Translations under genes and position numbers: made by a program | In this document: piece by piece, positions 41,722 through 51,577 of the stretch | Layout of the letters: every line of letters begins with the position of its first letter | Numbering within the stretch: position 1 is the stretch's first letter | Assembly (NCBI RefSeq): GCF_900187645.1 | Contig: NZ_FYEE01000007.1 | Location: 186,001-250,000 of the forward strand | Origin: Pseudomonas sp. Irchel 3E20 | GTDB lineage: Bacteria > Pseudomonadota > Gammaproteobacteria > Pseudomonadales > Pseudomonadaceae | Direction: 5' to 3' | Length of the DNA stretch: 64,000 bases | The notes under the pieces: model-generated | Databases searched by the model: none | What the model was told of the DNA's origin: nothing | Seen by the model: the letters and a program-made list of their open reading frames with translations, nothing else

Positions 41722-41830
41722 CGCGATGTCCGTCCATGGGCAAACAGCAGCCGCCTCCTTGGCGTGCTTTGCAGTCTAGGCATGCAGGGCCGACTTTACC
41801 GGCCCTGGTTGTCGCAAGTTATGTGGCGCC

Positions 41831-42058
41831 TTAGGACGGGCGCGGGCCTTGTTCCAGGTGGGGCTGGCTGCAATACCATTGCTGTTCCAGGCTCAGGGCG
41901 CGGTCCCTGGGCAGGTGTACGCCGCAATGGGCGCAACGCACCATGGGCGCGGCGCTTTGCTCGGGTGGCGGGGTGGTGGCGGATGTCGAGCGCTTGAATT
42001 TGCGCCAGAACCATACCGCAGCGGCAATCAGGGCGATCCAGAACAGTAAACGAAGCAT
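41831..42058 (-). CDS. PP0621 family small membrane protein
   Basis: A 75-residue protein with an N-terminal membrane helix (MLRLLFWIALIAAAVWFWRKF) and a C-terminal mini zinc-ribbon-like part (MVRCAHCGVHLP ... YCSQPH). This pattern is annotated as PP0621 family. Function is unknown. In species with a full pilSR locus pilS would lie next to it; here the PilR-like gene follows directly after 109 bases. Confidence 0.8.
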   Translation of the reverse strand: MLRLLFWIALIAAAVWFWRKFKRSTSATTPPPEQSAAPMVRCAHCGVHLPRDRALSLEQQWYCSQPHLEQGPRPS

Positions 42059-42137
42059 GGCAGTCAGCTTTTTGACGAAAGAGCCGGCAGTTTAGCCAAG
42101 GTGCTGGGCAGCGCCCAGCGCAATAAAGCGCGGGCAC

Positions 42138-42163
42138 AAAAAAGGAGGCTCGAAAGCCTCCTT
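42138..42163 (-). terminator. Intrinsic terminator of bamD
   Basis: AAGGAGGCT (42142-42150) and AGCCTCCTT (42155-42163) with loop CGAA; on the minus strand the stem is followed by TTTTGTG. It begins 18 bases after the bamD stop codon. Confidence 0.92.
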
Positions 42164-42181
42164 CTTGATATTGCCCTGGCG

Positions 42182-43204
42182 TCAGTCGAACACGCCAAAG
42201 GTCATATAGCTGAACCACGAGCGGTCGCTGTTGTTGCCTTCGGCTTCGTGCTGTTCTTCTTCCATCACGTCGCCATTGGCATCCTTAGGCTTGAGCTCGG
42301 CCGGGATCGCGTCCTTGGCGTCTTGGTACTGGCGCATCACGTCCTGGTTGGCGCGGGTTTCGCCCGGCGGCAGCGGTGGACGGGATTCGATCAGGCCCAG
42401 GGTGGCCTTGCTCAGCCACGAACGGTTGTCCGCTTCGGCAACGCTTGGCACGAACTGACCGTCCACCAGGGTGCGGTGGTCCGGGTAGTTGAGCTTGAGG
42501 GTTTCCAGGCTGGTGTTGGCCAATTCGTCCAAGTGCAGGCGCTGGTAGGACTCGACCATTACCGCCAGGCCGTCGCCGACCGAAGGGGTTTCCTGGAAGT
42601 TTTCCACCACGTAGCGACCACGGTTGGCTGCGGCGACGTAGGCCTGACGGGTCAGGTAGTAGTCGGCAACGTGGATTTCGTAGGCCGCCAGCAGGTTGCG
42701 CAGGTAGATCATGCGCTGCTTGGCGTCCGGCGCGTAGCGGCTGTTGGGGTAGCGGCTGGTGAGCTGGGCGAACTCGTTGTAGGAGTCGCGCGCGGCACCG
42801 GGGTCACGCTTGGTCATGTCCAGCGGCAGGAAGCGCGCCAGCAGGCCCACGTCCTGGTCGAAAGAGGTCAGGCCCTTGAGGTAGTAGGCGTAGTCCACGT
42901 TCGGGTGCTGGGGGTGCAGGCGAATGAAGCGCTCGGCGGCCGACTTGGCAGCCTCGGGCTCGGCATTCTTGTAGTTGGCGTAGATGAGCTCGAGTTGAGC
43001 CTGATCGGCGTAGCGACCGAACGGGTAGCGCGATTCCAGGGCCTTGAGCTTGGCGGTGGCGCTGGTATAGCTGTTGTTGTCCAGGTCGGCCTGCGCCTGC
43101 TGGTACAGCTCGACTTCGCTCAGGTTTTCGTCGACGACTTCCTTCGATGAGCAAGCAGCGGTCAATGCGAGGATGGCGATCAGCAGCAGGTGTTTCACTT
43201 GCAT
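42182..43204 (-). CDS. bamD: Outer-membrane assembly lipoprotein BamD
   Basis: A 340-residue lipoprotein with signal and lipobox LTAAC (C18), followed by tetratricopeptide-type repeats ([80 protein letters not shown]). BamD is the essential partner of BamA in beta-barrel insertion. The ATG at 43204 ([18 protein letters not shown]) places the lipobox correctly; a longer upstream frame has no support. It is divergent from rluD. Confidence 0.96.
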   Translation of the reverse strand: MQVKHLLLIAILALTAACSSKEVVDENLSEVELYQQAQADLDNNSYTSATAKLKALESRYPFGRYADQAQLELIYANYKNAEPEAAKSAAERFIRLHPQHPNVDYAYYLKGLTSFDQDVGLLARFLPLDMTKRDPGAARDSYNEFAQLTSRYPNSRYAPDAKQRMIYLRNLLAAYEIHVADYYLTRQAYVAAANRGRYVVENFQETPSVGDGLAVMVESYQRLHLDELANTSLETLKLNYPDHRTLVDGQFVPSVAEADNRSWLSKATLGLIESRPPLPPGETRANQDVMRQYQDAKDAIPAELKPKDANGDVMEEEQHEAEGNNSDRSWFSYMTFGVFD

Positions 43205-43355
43205 GGCGGCTTGCGTCCCTATGACGGCCGCTGTCTTGGGCGGGGCCGTCCTGTTATGATGAGCGCCCCGTTGAAAAGCCTCGGGGCAAAAGACGCCGTA
43301 TTTAACCACAAGCGCGCAGCCGAAACCAAAGGCTGTGCCGACGCCCAGTCCGAGC

Positions 43356-44318
43356 ATGTCCGATAAAATTGAACTTCGCGCAGAGGTGCCGTCCGAATTG
43401 GGCGGCCAACGCCTCGATCAAGTCGCCGCACAATTATTCGCTGAGCACTCGCGCTCGCGCCTTTCCGCCTGGATCAAAGACGGCCGCCTGACTGTGGATG
43501 GAGCGGTTATCCGCCCGCGAGACACAGTTCATGGCGGTGCGATTCTTGAGCTGACTGCCGAGCAGGAAGCCCAGGGAGAATGGATCGCTCAGGACATCGA
43601 GCTCGATATCGTCTACGAAGACGATGACATCCTGGTCATCAACAAACCCGCAGGCCTGGTGGTTCACCCGGCGGCCGGGCATGCCGATGGCACCTTGCTC
43701 AATGCCCTGCTGCACCACGTGCCGGACATCATCAACGTGCCGCGTGCCGGCATCGTGCATCGCCTGGACAAGGACACCACCGGCCTGATGGTGGTGGCCA
43801 AGACTATCCAGGCGCAGACCCAGTTGGTGACGCAGCTGCAGAGCCGCAGCGTCAGCCGGATCTACGAGTGCATCGTGATAGGTGTCGTGACGGCGGGCGG
43901 CAAGATCAACGCGCCCATCGGTCGCCACGGCCAGCAGCGCCAGCGCATGGCGGTAATGGAGGGGGGCAAGCAAGCCGTCAGCCACTACCGCGTGCTGGAG
44001 CGTTTCCGCTCTCACACCCACGTGCGGGTCAAGCTGGAAACCGGCCGGACCCACCAGATCCGCGTGCACATGGCCCACATCAACTTCCCATTGGTGGGCG
44101 ATCCGGCCTACGGCGGCCGCTTCCGCATCCCGCCGGCGGCCAGCGTGACCATGGTCGAGTCCCTTAAAAGCTTCCCGCGTCAGGCGCTGCATGCGCGTTT
44201 CCTGGAGCTGGACCATCCGACCACCGGTCAGCGCATGAGCTGGGAGTCGCCGCTGCCGGACGACTTCGTCTGGTTGCTGTCGCTGCTCAAGCAAGACCGC
44301 GAGGCGTTCATCGGATGA
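43356..44318 (+). CDS. rluD: 23S rRNA pseudouridine synthase RluD
   Basis: A 320-residue enzyme with an N-terminal S4 domain ([30 protein letters not shown]) and a RluA-type catalytic domain with [15 protein letters not shown], where D138 is the catalytic aspartate. It makes pseudouridines 1911, 1915 and 1917 in helix 69 of 23S rRNA. ATG at 43356 begins [11 protein letters not shown]. The stop overlaps the start of pgeF (ATGA), and bamD-rluD-pgeF-clpB is the usual order. Confidence 0.96.
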   Translation: MSDKIELRAEVPSELGGQRLDQVAAQLFAEHSRSRLSAWIKDGRLTVDGAVIRPRDTVHGGAILELTAEQEAQGEWIAQDIELDIVYEDDDILVINKPAGLVVHPAAGHADGTLLNALLHHVPDIINVPRAGIVHRLDKDTTGLMVVAKTIQAQTQLVTQLQSRSVSRIYECIVIGVVTAGGKINAPIGRHGQQRQRMAVMEGGKQAVSHYRVLERFRSHTHVRVKLETGRTHQIRVHMAHINFPLVGDPAYGGRFRIPPAASVTMVESLKSFPRQALHARFLELDHPTTGQRMSWESPLPDDFVWLLSLLKQDREAFIG

Positions 44319-45040
44319 ATGACTGGCTGATCCCCGACTGGCCTGCACCGGCCGGGGTACAGGCCTGCGTCACCACCCGCGCGGGCGGCGTCAGCCTGGC
44401 GCCGTTCGACAGCCTCAACCTCGGCGATCACGTTGATGACAGCCCCGCGGCCGTTGCCGAAAACCGCCGGCGCCTCACCGACCATTTCTCCATCGCGCCT
44501 GCCTGGTTGCAGCAAGTCCACGGCATAGACGTGGTGCATGCCGACCCTTCGCAGGTCGCCCGGGCAGACGCCAGCTGGACCGCTACCCCAGGCATTGCCT
44601 GTACCTCGATGACCGCCGATTGCTTGCCCGTGCTGTTCTGTGACCGCGCCGGCACCCGCGTGGCCGCGGCCCACGCCGGTTGGCGCGGCTTGGCGGCGGG
44701 CGTGCTCGAAGCCACTCTGGACAGCCTCGCCGTGGCGCCGGATCAGGTGCTGGTATGGCTGGGGCCCGCCATCGGGCCTACGGCCTTTGAAGTCGGCCCG
44801 GAAGTGCGCGAGGCCTTCGTGCGGCAGATGCCAGAAGCGCAGCAGGCCTTCGTACCCAGTGCCAATGCGGGCAAGTTTATGGCCGACATCTACCTGCTGG
44901 CGCGCCTGCGCCTGGCGGCCCGTGGTGTCACGGCGGTGTATGGTGGCGGCTTCTGCACGGTCAGCGACCCACGCTTCTTTTCCTATCGCCGCAGCCCCCG
45001 CACTGGTCGATTTGCCTCCCTTATTTGGCTCGCGCACTAG
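44315..45040 (+). CDS. pgeF: Peptidoglycan editing factor / multicopper-like purine nucleoside phosphorylase
   Basis: A 241-residue YfiH/PgeF family protein. It has conserved His/Cys positions of the laccase-like fold: LQQVHGIDVVHAD, TADCLPVLFCDRAGTRVAAAHAGWRGLAAG and FSYRRSPRTGRFASLIWL. Family members hydrolyse or phosphorolyse purine nucleosides and remove wrong amino acids from peptidoglycan precursors. It is translationally coupled to rluD through ATGA. Confidence 0.93.
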   Translation: MNDWLIPDWPAPAGVQACVTTRAGGVSLAPFDSLNLGDHVDDSPAAVAENRRRLTDHFSIAPAWLQQVHGIDVVHADPSQVARADASWTATPGIACTSMTADCLPVLFCDRAGTRVAAAHAGWRGLAAGVLEATLDSLAVAPDQVLVWLGPAIGPTAFEVGPEVREAFVRQMPEAQQAFVPSANAGKFMADIYLLARLRLAARGVTAVYGGGFCTVSDPRFFSYRRSPRTGRFASLIWLAH

Positions 45041-45070
45041 ACTCTGCTGACCTGCGTCAACCTTACAGCG

Positions 45071-45098
45071 CTTGAATCTCCCAGAATCGACCGCATCT
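45071..45098 (+). promoter_or_regulatory. Heat-shock (sigma32) promoter of clpB
   Basis: CTTGAA (45071-45076), 14 bases, then CCGCATCT (45091-45098), close to the consensus CTTGAA-N13/14-CCCCATNT. It lies about 75 bases before the clpB ATG. Confidence 0.85.
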
Positions 45099-45171
45099 AT
45101 AGCGGTATCTGGCAGGTTTCTTCATTCAGGATGTGTTCATAGCTCCGGCCTGCTCAAAAGGAAGGTGACTC

Positions 45172-47736
<2,565 letters not shown>

Positions 47737-47761
47737 GGTGCAGTCCTGACGCGCCAAGTAG

Positions 47762-47789
47762 AGGCCCTGCATCGCGGGGCCTTTTTTTT
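47762..47789 (+). terminator. Intrinsic terminator of clpB
   Basis: AGGCCC and GGGGCCT form the stem around TGCATCGC, followed by eight T residues. Confidence 0.9.
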
Positions 47790-47921
47790 CGGTAGGGCGT
47801 TGAACTCAAAGGAAAAGGCTTGTAAAGTGCGCCCCGCAGTATGTCAGCCCAAGGCTTTCTTCTCCCCAAGAAGAAAACTGAAAGAAGTCGCAAATCATTG
47901 TCTTAAAAGCAATTTAAAGGG

Positions 47922-47949
47922 TTGACAGGGGTTTTTAAGATTGTAGAAT
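47922..47949 (+). promoter_or_regulatory. Strong sigma70 promoter of the tRNA cluster
   Basis: A perfect -35 TTGACA (47922-47927), 16 bases, then TAGAAT (47944-47949) and a GC-rich discriminator AGCGCGCC. It precedes tRNA-Asn by about 80 bases, the arrangement of stable-RNA promoters. The rest of the 297-base gap after clpB shows no gene. Confidence 0.8.
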
Positions 47950-48033
47950 AGCGCGCCTCAGACACACGAACGCAGCGATGTGAACGGGTAGAAGAGGCTG
48001 AAGTAAGCAGTAGATGTAATTGAAATATGTAGT

Positions 48034-48109
48034 TCCGTGATAGCTCAGTCGGTAGAGCAAATGACTGTTAATCATTGGGTCCCAGGTTCGAGTCCTGGTC
48101 ACGGAGCCA
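48034..48109 (+). tRNA. tRNA-Asn (GTT)
   Basis: A 76-base gene with encoded CCA. The acceptor TCCGTGA pairs with TCACGGA, the anticodon loop CTGTTAA gives GTT, and the T arm has GGTTCGAGTCC. It is the first gene of a tRNA transcript. Confidence 0.96.
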
Positions 48110-48118
48110 ATTTCAAAC

Positions 48119-48195
48119 CGGGGTATAGCGCAGTCCGGTAGCGCGCCTGCTTTGGGAGCAGGATGTCAGGAGTTCGAATCCCCTTACCCCGACCA
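48119..48195 (+). tRNA. tRNA-Pro (TGG)
   Basis: A 77-base gene with CCA. CGGGGTA pairs with TACCCCG and the anticodon loop CTTTGGGAG gives TGG. An identical copy lies at 48371-48447. Confidence 0.95.
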
Positions 48196-48200
48196 TTTTT

Positions 48201-48276
48201 GGGTCGTTAGCTCAGTTGGTAGAGCAGTTGGCTTTTAACCAATTGGTCGTAGGTTCGAATCCCACACGACCCACCA
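48201..48276 (+). tRNA. tRNA-Lys (TTT)
   Basis: A 76-base gene with CCA. GGGTCGT pairs with ACGACCC and the anticodon loop CTTTTAA gives TTT. It is followed after about 65 bases by an intrinsic terminator. Confidence 0.96.
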
Positions 48277-48339
48277 TTTTTGAAACCAGCGTTGCTGGGA
48301 TCGAATCTTAAGATCAGCGGCCAAAAGCCATGATCGAAG

Positions 48340-48369
48340 AAGGCGACTTGAAAAGGTCGCCTTTTTTTT
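48340..48369 (+). terminator. Intrinsic terminator after tRNA-Lys
   Basis: AAGGCGAC and GTCGCCTT pair around CTTGAAAAG-type loop sequence, followed by TTTTTTT. It lies between tRNA-Lys and the second tRNA-Pro. Confidence 0.88.
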
Positions 48370-48370
48370 C

Positions 48371-48447
48371 CGGGGTATAGCGCAGTCCGGTAGCGCGCCT
48401 GCTTTGGGAGCAGGATGTCAGGAGTTCGAATCCCCTTACCCCGACCA
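48371..48447 (+). tRNA. Second tRNA-Pro (TGG), identical to the first
   Basis: A 77-base gene with the same sequence as 48119-48195. It begins right after the T-run of the preceding terminator and has no recognisable promoter of its own in the short space available, so its expression depends on read-through or a hidden promoter. Confidence 0.94.
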
Positions 48448-48455
48448 TATTGAAA

Positions 48456-48488
48456 ATCCCCGTATCGTCAGATACGGGGATTTTTTTT
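48456..48488 (+). terminator. Intrinsic terminator after the second tRNA-Pro
   Basis: AATCCCCGTATC and GATACGGGGATT pair around GTCA, followed by eight T residues. Confidence 0.92.
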
Positions 48489-48516
48489 GTCTGCGCAAAA
48501 GTTGAGTGCCGATCAG

Positions 48517-48603
48517 GCCCGCTCCCTGTGGGAGCGGGCCTGCCCGCGATGGTGATCTGCTAGCTCATGCACGTGTGAGAGGTACACCGCCATCGTCGGC
48601 TGG
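48517..48603. repeat. REP doublet downstream of the tRNA cluster
   Basis: GCCCGCTCCC-TGT-GGGAGCGGGC forms a strong palindrome joined to CTGCCCGCGATGG; a degenerate second arm CGCCATCGTCGG lies near 48590. It lies in the 3' intergenic region between the tRNAs and the convergent ndh gene. Confidence 0.8.
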
Positions 48604-48627
48604 ACCAAGCCCCACAAAGTGTGTGGA

Positions 48628-49926
48628 TCAGTGCAGCTTCAGGCGCGGTTCGGTGCCGCGGCCAATGCGGCTGCCCAGCATCAGCATTGCCGTGCGGAAA
48701 GGGCCGTACAGCGCCATTTGGTGCATGCGATACAGCGAGATATAGAACATGCGCGCCAACCAGCCTTCGAGCATTACGCTGCCGGTCAGGTTGCCCATCA
48801 GGTTGCCCACGGCGGAAAACCGCGACAGCGAAATCAGCGAGCCATAGTCGGTGTACTTGTAGCTGGGCAGTGGCTTGCCTTCGATCCGCAGTTTCAGCGA
48901 TTTGGTCAGCAAGGACGCCTGTTGGTGGGCGGCCTGGGCCCGGGGCGGTACGTTGCGGTCGGTGCCCGGTTGCGGGCAGGCCGCGCAGTCGCCGAAGGCG
49001 AAGATGTTTTCGTCGCGGGTGGTTTGCAGGGTGGGCAGCACCTGCAACTGGTTGATGCGGTTGGTTTCCAGGCCATCGATGTCCTTGAGGAAGCCTGGCG
49101 CGCGAATTCCGGCGGCCCAGACTTTCAGGCTGGCGTTAATCACCTGGCCATCGGCCGTTATCAGGCTGTCGGCGGTCACTTCGCTGACGGCGGCGTTGGT
49201 CATCACGTTGACTCCCAGCTTCTCCAGGGTTTTATGCACCGGTCCGCCGATCCGCTCCGGCAGGGCGGGCAGCACCCGTGGGCCGGCCTCGATCAGGGTG
49301 ATGTGCATGTTTTCCGGGAGAATCCGGTCCAGGCCATAGGCCGCCAGTTCATGGGCGGCGTTATGCAGCTCGGCGGCCAGTTCCACCCCCGTGGCGCCGG
49401 CGCCGACGATGGCCACGCTGATCTGCTGCACCACATCGGTTTGCCCGGCGTGGGCGCGCAGGTAGTGGTTGAGCAGTTGCTGGTGGAATTTCTCGGCCTG
49501 TTTGCGGGTGTCGAGGAACAGGCAATGCTGCGCCGCGCCCTGGGTGCCGAAGTCGTTGGTGGTGCTGCCGACGGCGATCACCAGGGAGTCGTAGCCCAGT
49601 TCGCGGGCCGGCACCAGCTCCAGGCCTTGTTCGTCGTAAGTGGCGGCCAACTGGATTTTCTTCCGCTCGCGGTCGAGCCCGCTCATGCGCCCAAGCTGGA
49701 ACTCGAAGTGGTTCCATTTCGCCTGGGCAACATAGTTGAGCTCGTCTTCGCTGGAGTTCAGCGAACCGGCGGCCACTTCATGCAGCAGCGGCTTCCAGAT
49801 GTGGGTGAGGTTGGCGTCTACCAGTGTCACGCTGGCGGTGCGACGTTTGCCCAGGGTCTTACCCAGGCGGGTCGCCAACTCCAGGCCGCCGGCGCCGCCG
49901 CCGACAATGACAATTCGATGAGTCAT
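48628..49926 (-). CDS. ndh: Type II NADH dehydrogenase (NAD(P)/FAD-dependent oxidoreductase)
   Basis: A 432-residue membrane-associated flavoprotein that passes electrons from NADH to ubiquinone without pumping protons. FAD-binding GGGAGGLELA (about 9-18) and NADH-binding VGAGATGVELAAEL (about 174-187) are both intact, as is the second FAD contact FAFGDCAACPQPG (about 317-329). A C-terminal amphipathic/hydrophobic region would anchor it. The ATG at 49926 begins MTHRIVIVGGGAG. Confidence 0.94.
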   Translation of the reverse strand: MTHRIVIVGGGAGGLELATRLGKTLGKRRTASVTLVDANLTHIWKPLLHEVAAGSLNSSEDELNYVAQAKWNHFEFQLGRMSGLDRERKKIQLAATYDEQGLELVPARELGYDSLVIAVGSTTNDFGTQGAAQHCLFLDTRKQAEKFHQQLLNHYLRAHAGQTDVVQQISVAIVGAGATGVELAAELHNAAHELAAYGLDRILPENMHITLIEAGPRVLPALPERIGGPVHKTLEKLGVNVMTNAAVSEVTADSLITADGQVINASLKVWAAGIRAPGFLKDIDGLETNRINQLQVLPTLQTTRDENIFAFGDCAACPQPGTDRNVPPRAQAAHQQASLLTKSLKLRIEGKPLPSYKYTDYGSLISLSRFSAVGNLMGNLTGSVMLEGWLARMFYISLYRMHQMALYGPFRTAMLMLGSRIGRGTEPRLKLH

Positions 49927-49986
49927 GGGGATATCTCGCAAGGCTAAAAAAAATCGGTGCGGTTACCCGAGCGAGCGCCAGGCAGC

Positions 49987-50160
49987 TCATAGCGTCAGGT
50001 AACTCAAGAGGCGGCTCAGCAACCCGAGCGCGATCACCGTCACCAGCACCACCGCCAGCAGCAGCCACGGCCGAAAAGGGCGGCGCTCCACGCGGTTCTG
50101 GGACAGTTGCAGGTACTGTTCGACATGCTTTTGGTCGTCGGGGTTCAGGCGGCTGGTCAT
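49987..50160 (-). CDS. DUF3094 family small membrane protein
   Basis: A 57-residue protein (MTSRLNPDDQKHVEQYLQLSQ at the start, one membrane helix WLLLAVVLVTVIALGLLSRLL near the end). It is below the size usually listed by ORF finders. This pattern is DUF3094, conserved in Pseudomonas beside ndh; function unknown. It lies 60 bases upstream of ndh on the same strand and may be co-transcribed. Confidence 0.8.
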   Translation of the reverse strand: MTSRLNPDDQKHVEQYLQLSQNRVERRPFRPWLLLAVVLVTVIALGLLSRLLSYLTL

Positions 50161-50208
50161 AAAGGCCTCGTCGGTAGACGTTGCTGAATGAAAGGGCGGT
50201 ACAACGGT

Positions 50209-50736
50209 TTATCCGGGGTTGAAGGGAGCATAGCCCGTCTCGGACAGCGGCTCGACGCACAGTGGGTCATCGACGCGGATGATGCCGCTGTGGATCACCC
50301 GGGCAGTGATTCCGCCATGGCCGCGTACTGCTTGAAAGGTGCCCAGGCCCAGGCGTTGCTCCAGGCGTGCGCAGGGCTGGCACCAGCCCGTAGTCTCGAA
50401 AATCGCCTGGCCGATGCGAAAGCGCCGGCCCTTGAGGCTGAACAGGTTGATACCGCTGATGACCAGGTTGCGCCGCAGGTCCTGGGCCTGGACGGGCTGC
50501 TGCGGTGCCCGGCCGAGCAAGGCGCTGATAACGGCCAGATGCTCCCACTGGATCAACGTCACCTGCCGTGCGTTGCGCGGGCCTGGCCGGGCATGATCGC
50601 CCGTCAGCCCCGCTTCGCGGCGGGCTTCGACGGCCTCCAGTTCGACCATGGCCCCGCGTGATTCGGGGCGCACGCCAATCCAACGCACCCGGCCCTGCTG
50701 CGGTACGTGGGCAATCAGCTCTTGCAAGGGGCTCAT
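50209..50736 (-). CDS. MOSC domain-containing protein
   Basis: A 175-residue MOSC protein related to the C-terminal part of molybdenum-cofactor sulphurases and to YiiM/YcbX. The GAMVELEAVEARREAGLTGDHA segment and the conserved Cys in GWCQPCARLE are present, followed by RGGVIARVI-like GGITARVIHSG. Such proteins bind the molybdenum cofactor, often for N-hydroxylated compound reduction. Its ATG (50736) shares a base with the stop of the upstream DUF1780 gene. Confidence 0.88.
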   Translation of the reverse strand: MSPLQELIAHVPQQGRVRWIGVRPESRGAMVELEAVEARREAGLTGDHARPGPRNARQVTLIQWEHLAVISALLGRAPQQPVQAQDLRRNLVISGINLFSLKGRRFRIGQAIFETTGWCQPCARLEQRLGLGTFQAVRGHGGITARVIHSGIIRVDDPLCVEPLSETGYAPFNPG

Positions 50737-51362
50737 CACAGGCTGATCCCGACATCGAACACGATGCTGCGCCCCAGGTTGTTGCGCAAAAAGTCCGGCG
50801 CGTCGGGGTGGGCGAACAGCACGCGGGCGAACGTGGGGCCCACCAGCGATAGCGAACGCCAGCCCTGGCGCAGGTATTCGGTGGGCGGCGGGAAGTGGCT
50901 GTTGAGGTCCAGCACTTCGCGCTTGAGGCTGGCGAAGGCGATGATGTCCAGTTCGCCCAGGTCCATGCCGCGCTCTTTATAGTTGTGGGCTTTTTTGCGC
51001 AGGGTCGGCGCCAGCCGCAGCAGGAAGTCGTTGGCCGGGATGCGTCGGGGCTTGGCTTCTCGGCGCACCAATTGGCTCAGGGAGAACGCCGTGCGCCGGC
51101 GCTGCAACTCGTCGCGCCATTCATCGTTGAGGCGCCGGCCCTCGTCTAGGACGAAAAACACCTCGAAATTGGCATCGCGAAACAGCACGTCCGGCGGTTC
51201 GCCCGCGGGGCTGAATTCTTCGAGGCGATAGGGGATGTTCAACCCCTGCAAAAGCCGCTGGCACACCCAGCGTTCACGCTCCCATTTGCGGGCGTTGGAC
51301 AAAAAGGCGTTGGCCTGCTCGGCCGCGATGGTCAGCAGGCGTAGGTAATCTGAGTCATCCAT
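50736..51362 (-). CDS. DUF1780 family protein, putative nuclease-like
   Basis: A 208-residue soluble protein of the DUF1780 family, conserved in Pseudomonas. It has a charged C-terminal region and the segment PPDVLFRDANFEVFFVLDEGRR (about 54-75), which has a PD-x-E spacing reminiscent of PD-(D/E)XK folds, although the lysine is not obvious. It overlaps the MOSC gene start. Function unknown; nuclease activity is only a guess from that motif. Confidence 0.8.
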   Translation of the reverse strand: MDDSDYLRLLTIAAEQANAFLSNARKWERERWVCQRLLQGLNIPYRLEEFSPAGEPPDVLFRDANFEVFFVLDEGRRLNDEWRDELQRRRTAFSLSQLVRREAKPRRIPANDFLLRLAPTLRKKAHNYKERGMDLGELDIIAFASLKREVLDLNSHFPPPTEYLRQGWRSLSLVGPTFARVLFAHPDAPDFLRNNLGRSIVFDVGISL

Positions 51363-51441
51363 CGCCCCAGCTTAGCGCCCAAATGGGCTTTTGAAGACCC
51401 CCCATTTTCCTGGCGCCGGCCGCAAACAGGCGAAACACCCC

Positions 51442-51477
51442 TGCACAAAACGGATAGCGATCTGCACAAAGCGGATA
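51442..51477 (+). promoter_or_regulatory. Tandem XylS/BenR-type operator upstream of benK
   Basis: Two direct repeats, TGCACAAAACGGATA (51442-51456) and TGCACAAAGCGGATA (51463-51477), each fit the XylS/BenR half-site TGCA-N6-GGNTA, with a 21-base period as in the TOL Pm promoter. A -10 candidate TACCCT lies 21 bases downstream. This predicts benzoate-inducible activation by an AraC-family BenR. Confidence 0.88.
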
Positions 51478-51577
51478 TTGCAGGGCGCAGGGCCTGCCTA
51501 CCCTGCGATGGCCTGCCTATAAAAACGAGGGCGTTCTCGCCCATCGTTTACAAAAACAACAACAAGAGACAGATGCC

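Noticed and set aside
41784-41807. Hairpin GGGCCG/CGGCCC upstream of the PilR-like gene as a terminator
   Set aside because: No U-tract on either strand; could be incidental.
48511-48605. Short open frames in the REP region after the tRNAs as genes
   Set aside because: They consist of REP sequence and intergenic DNA and show no coding signal.
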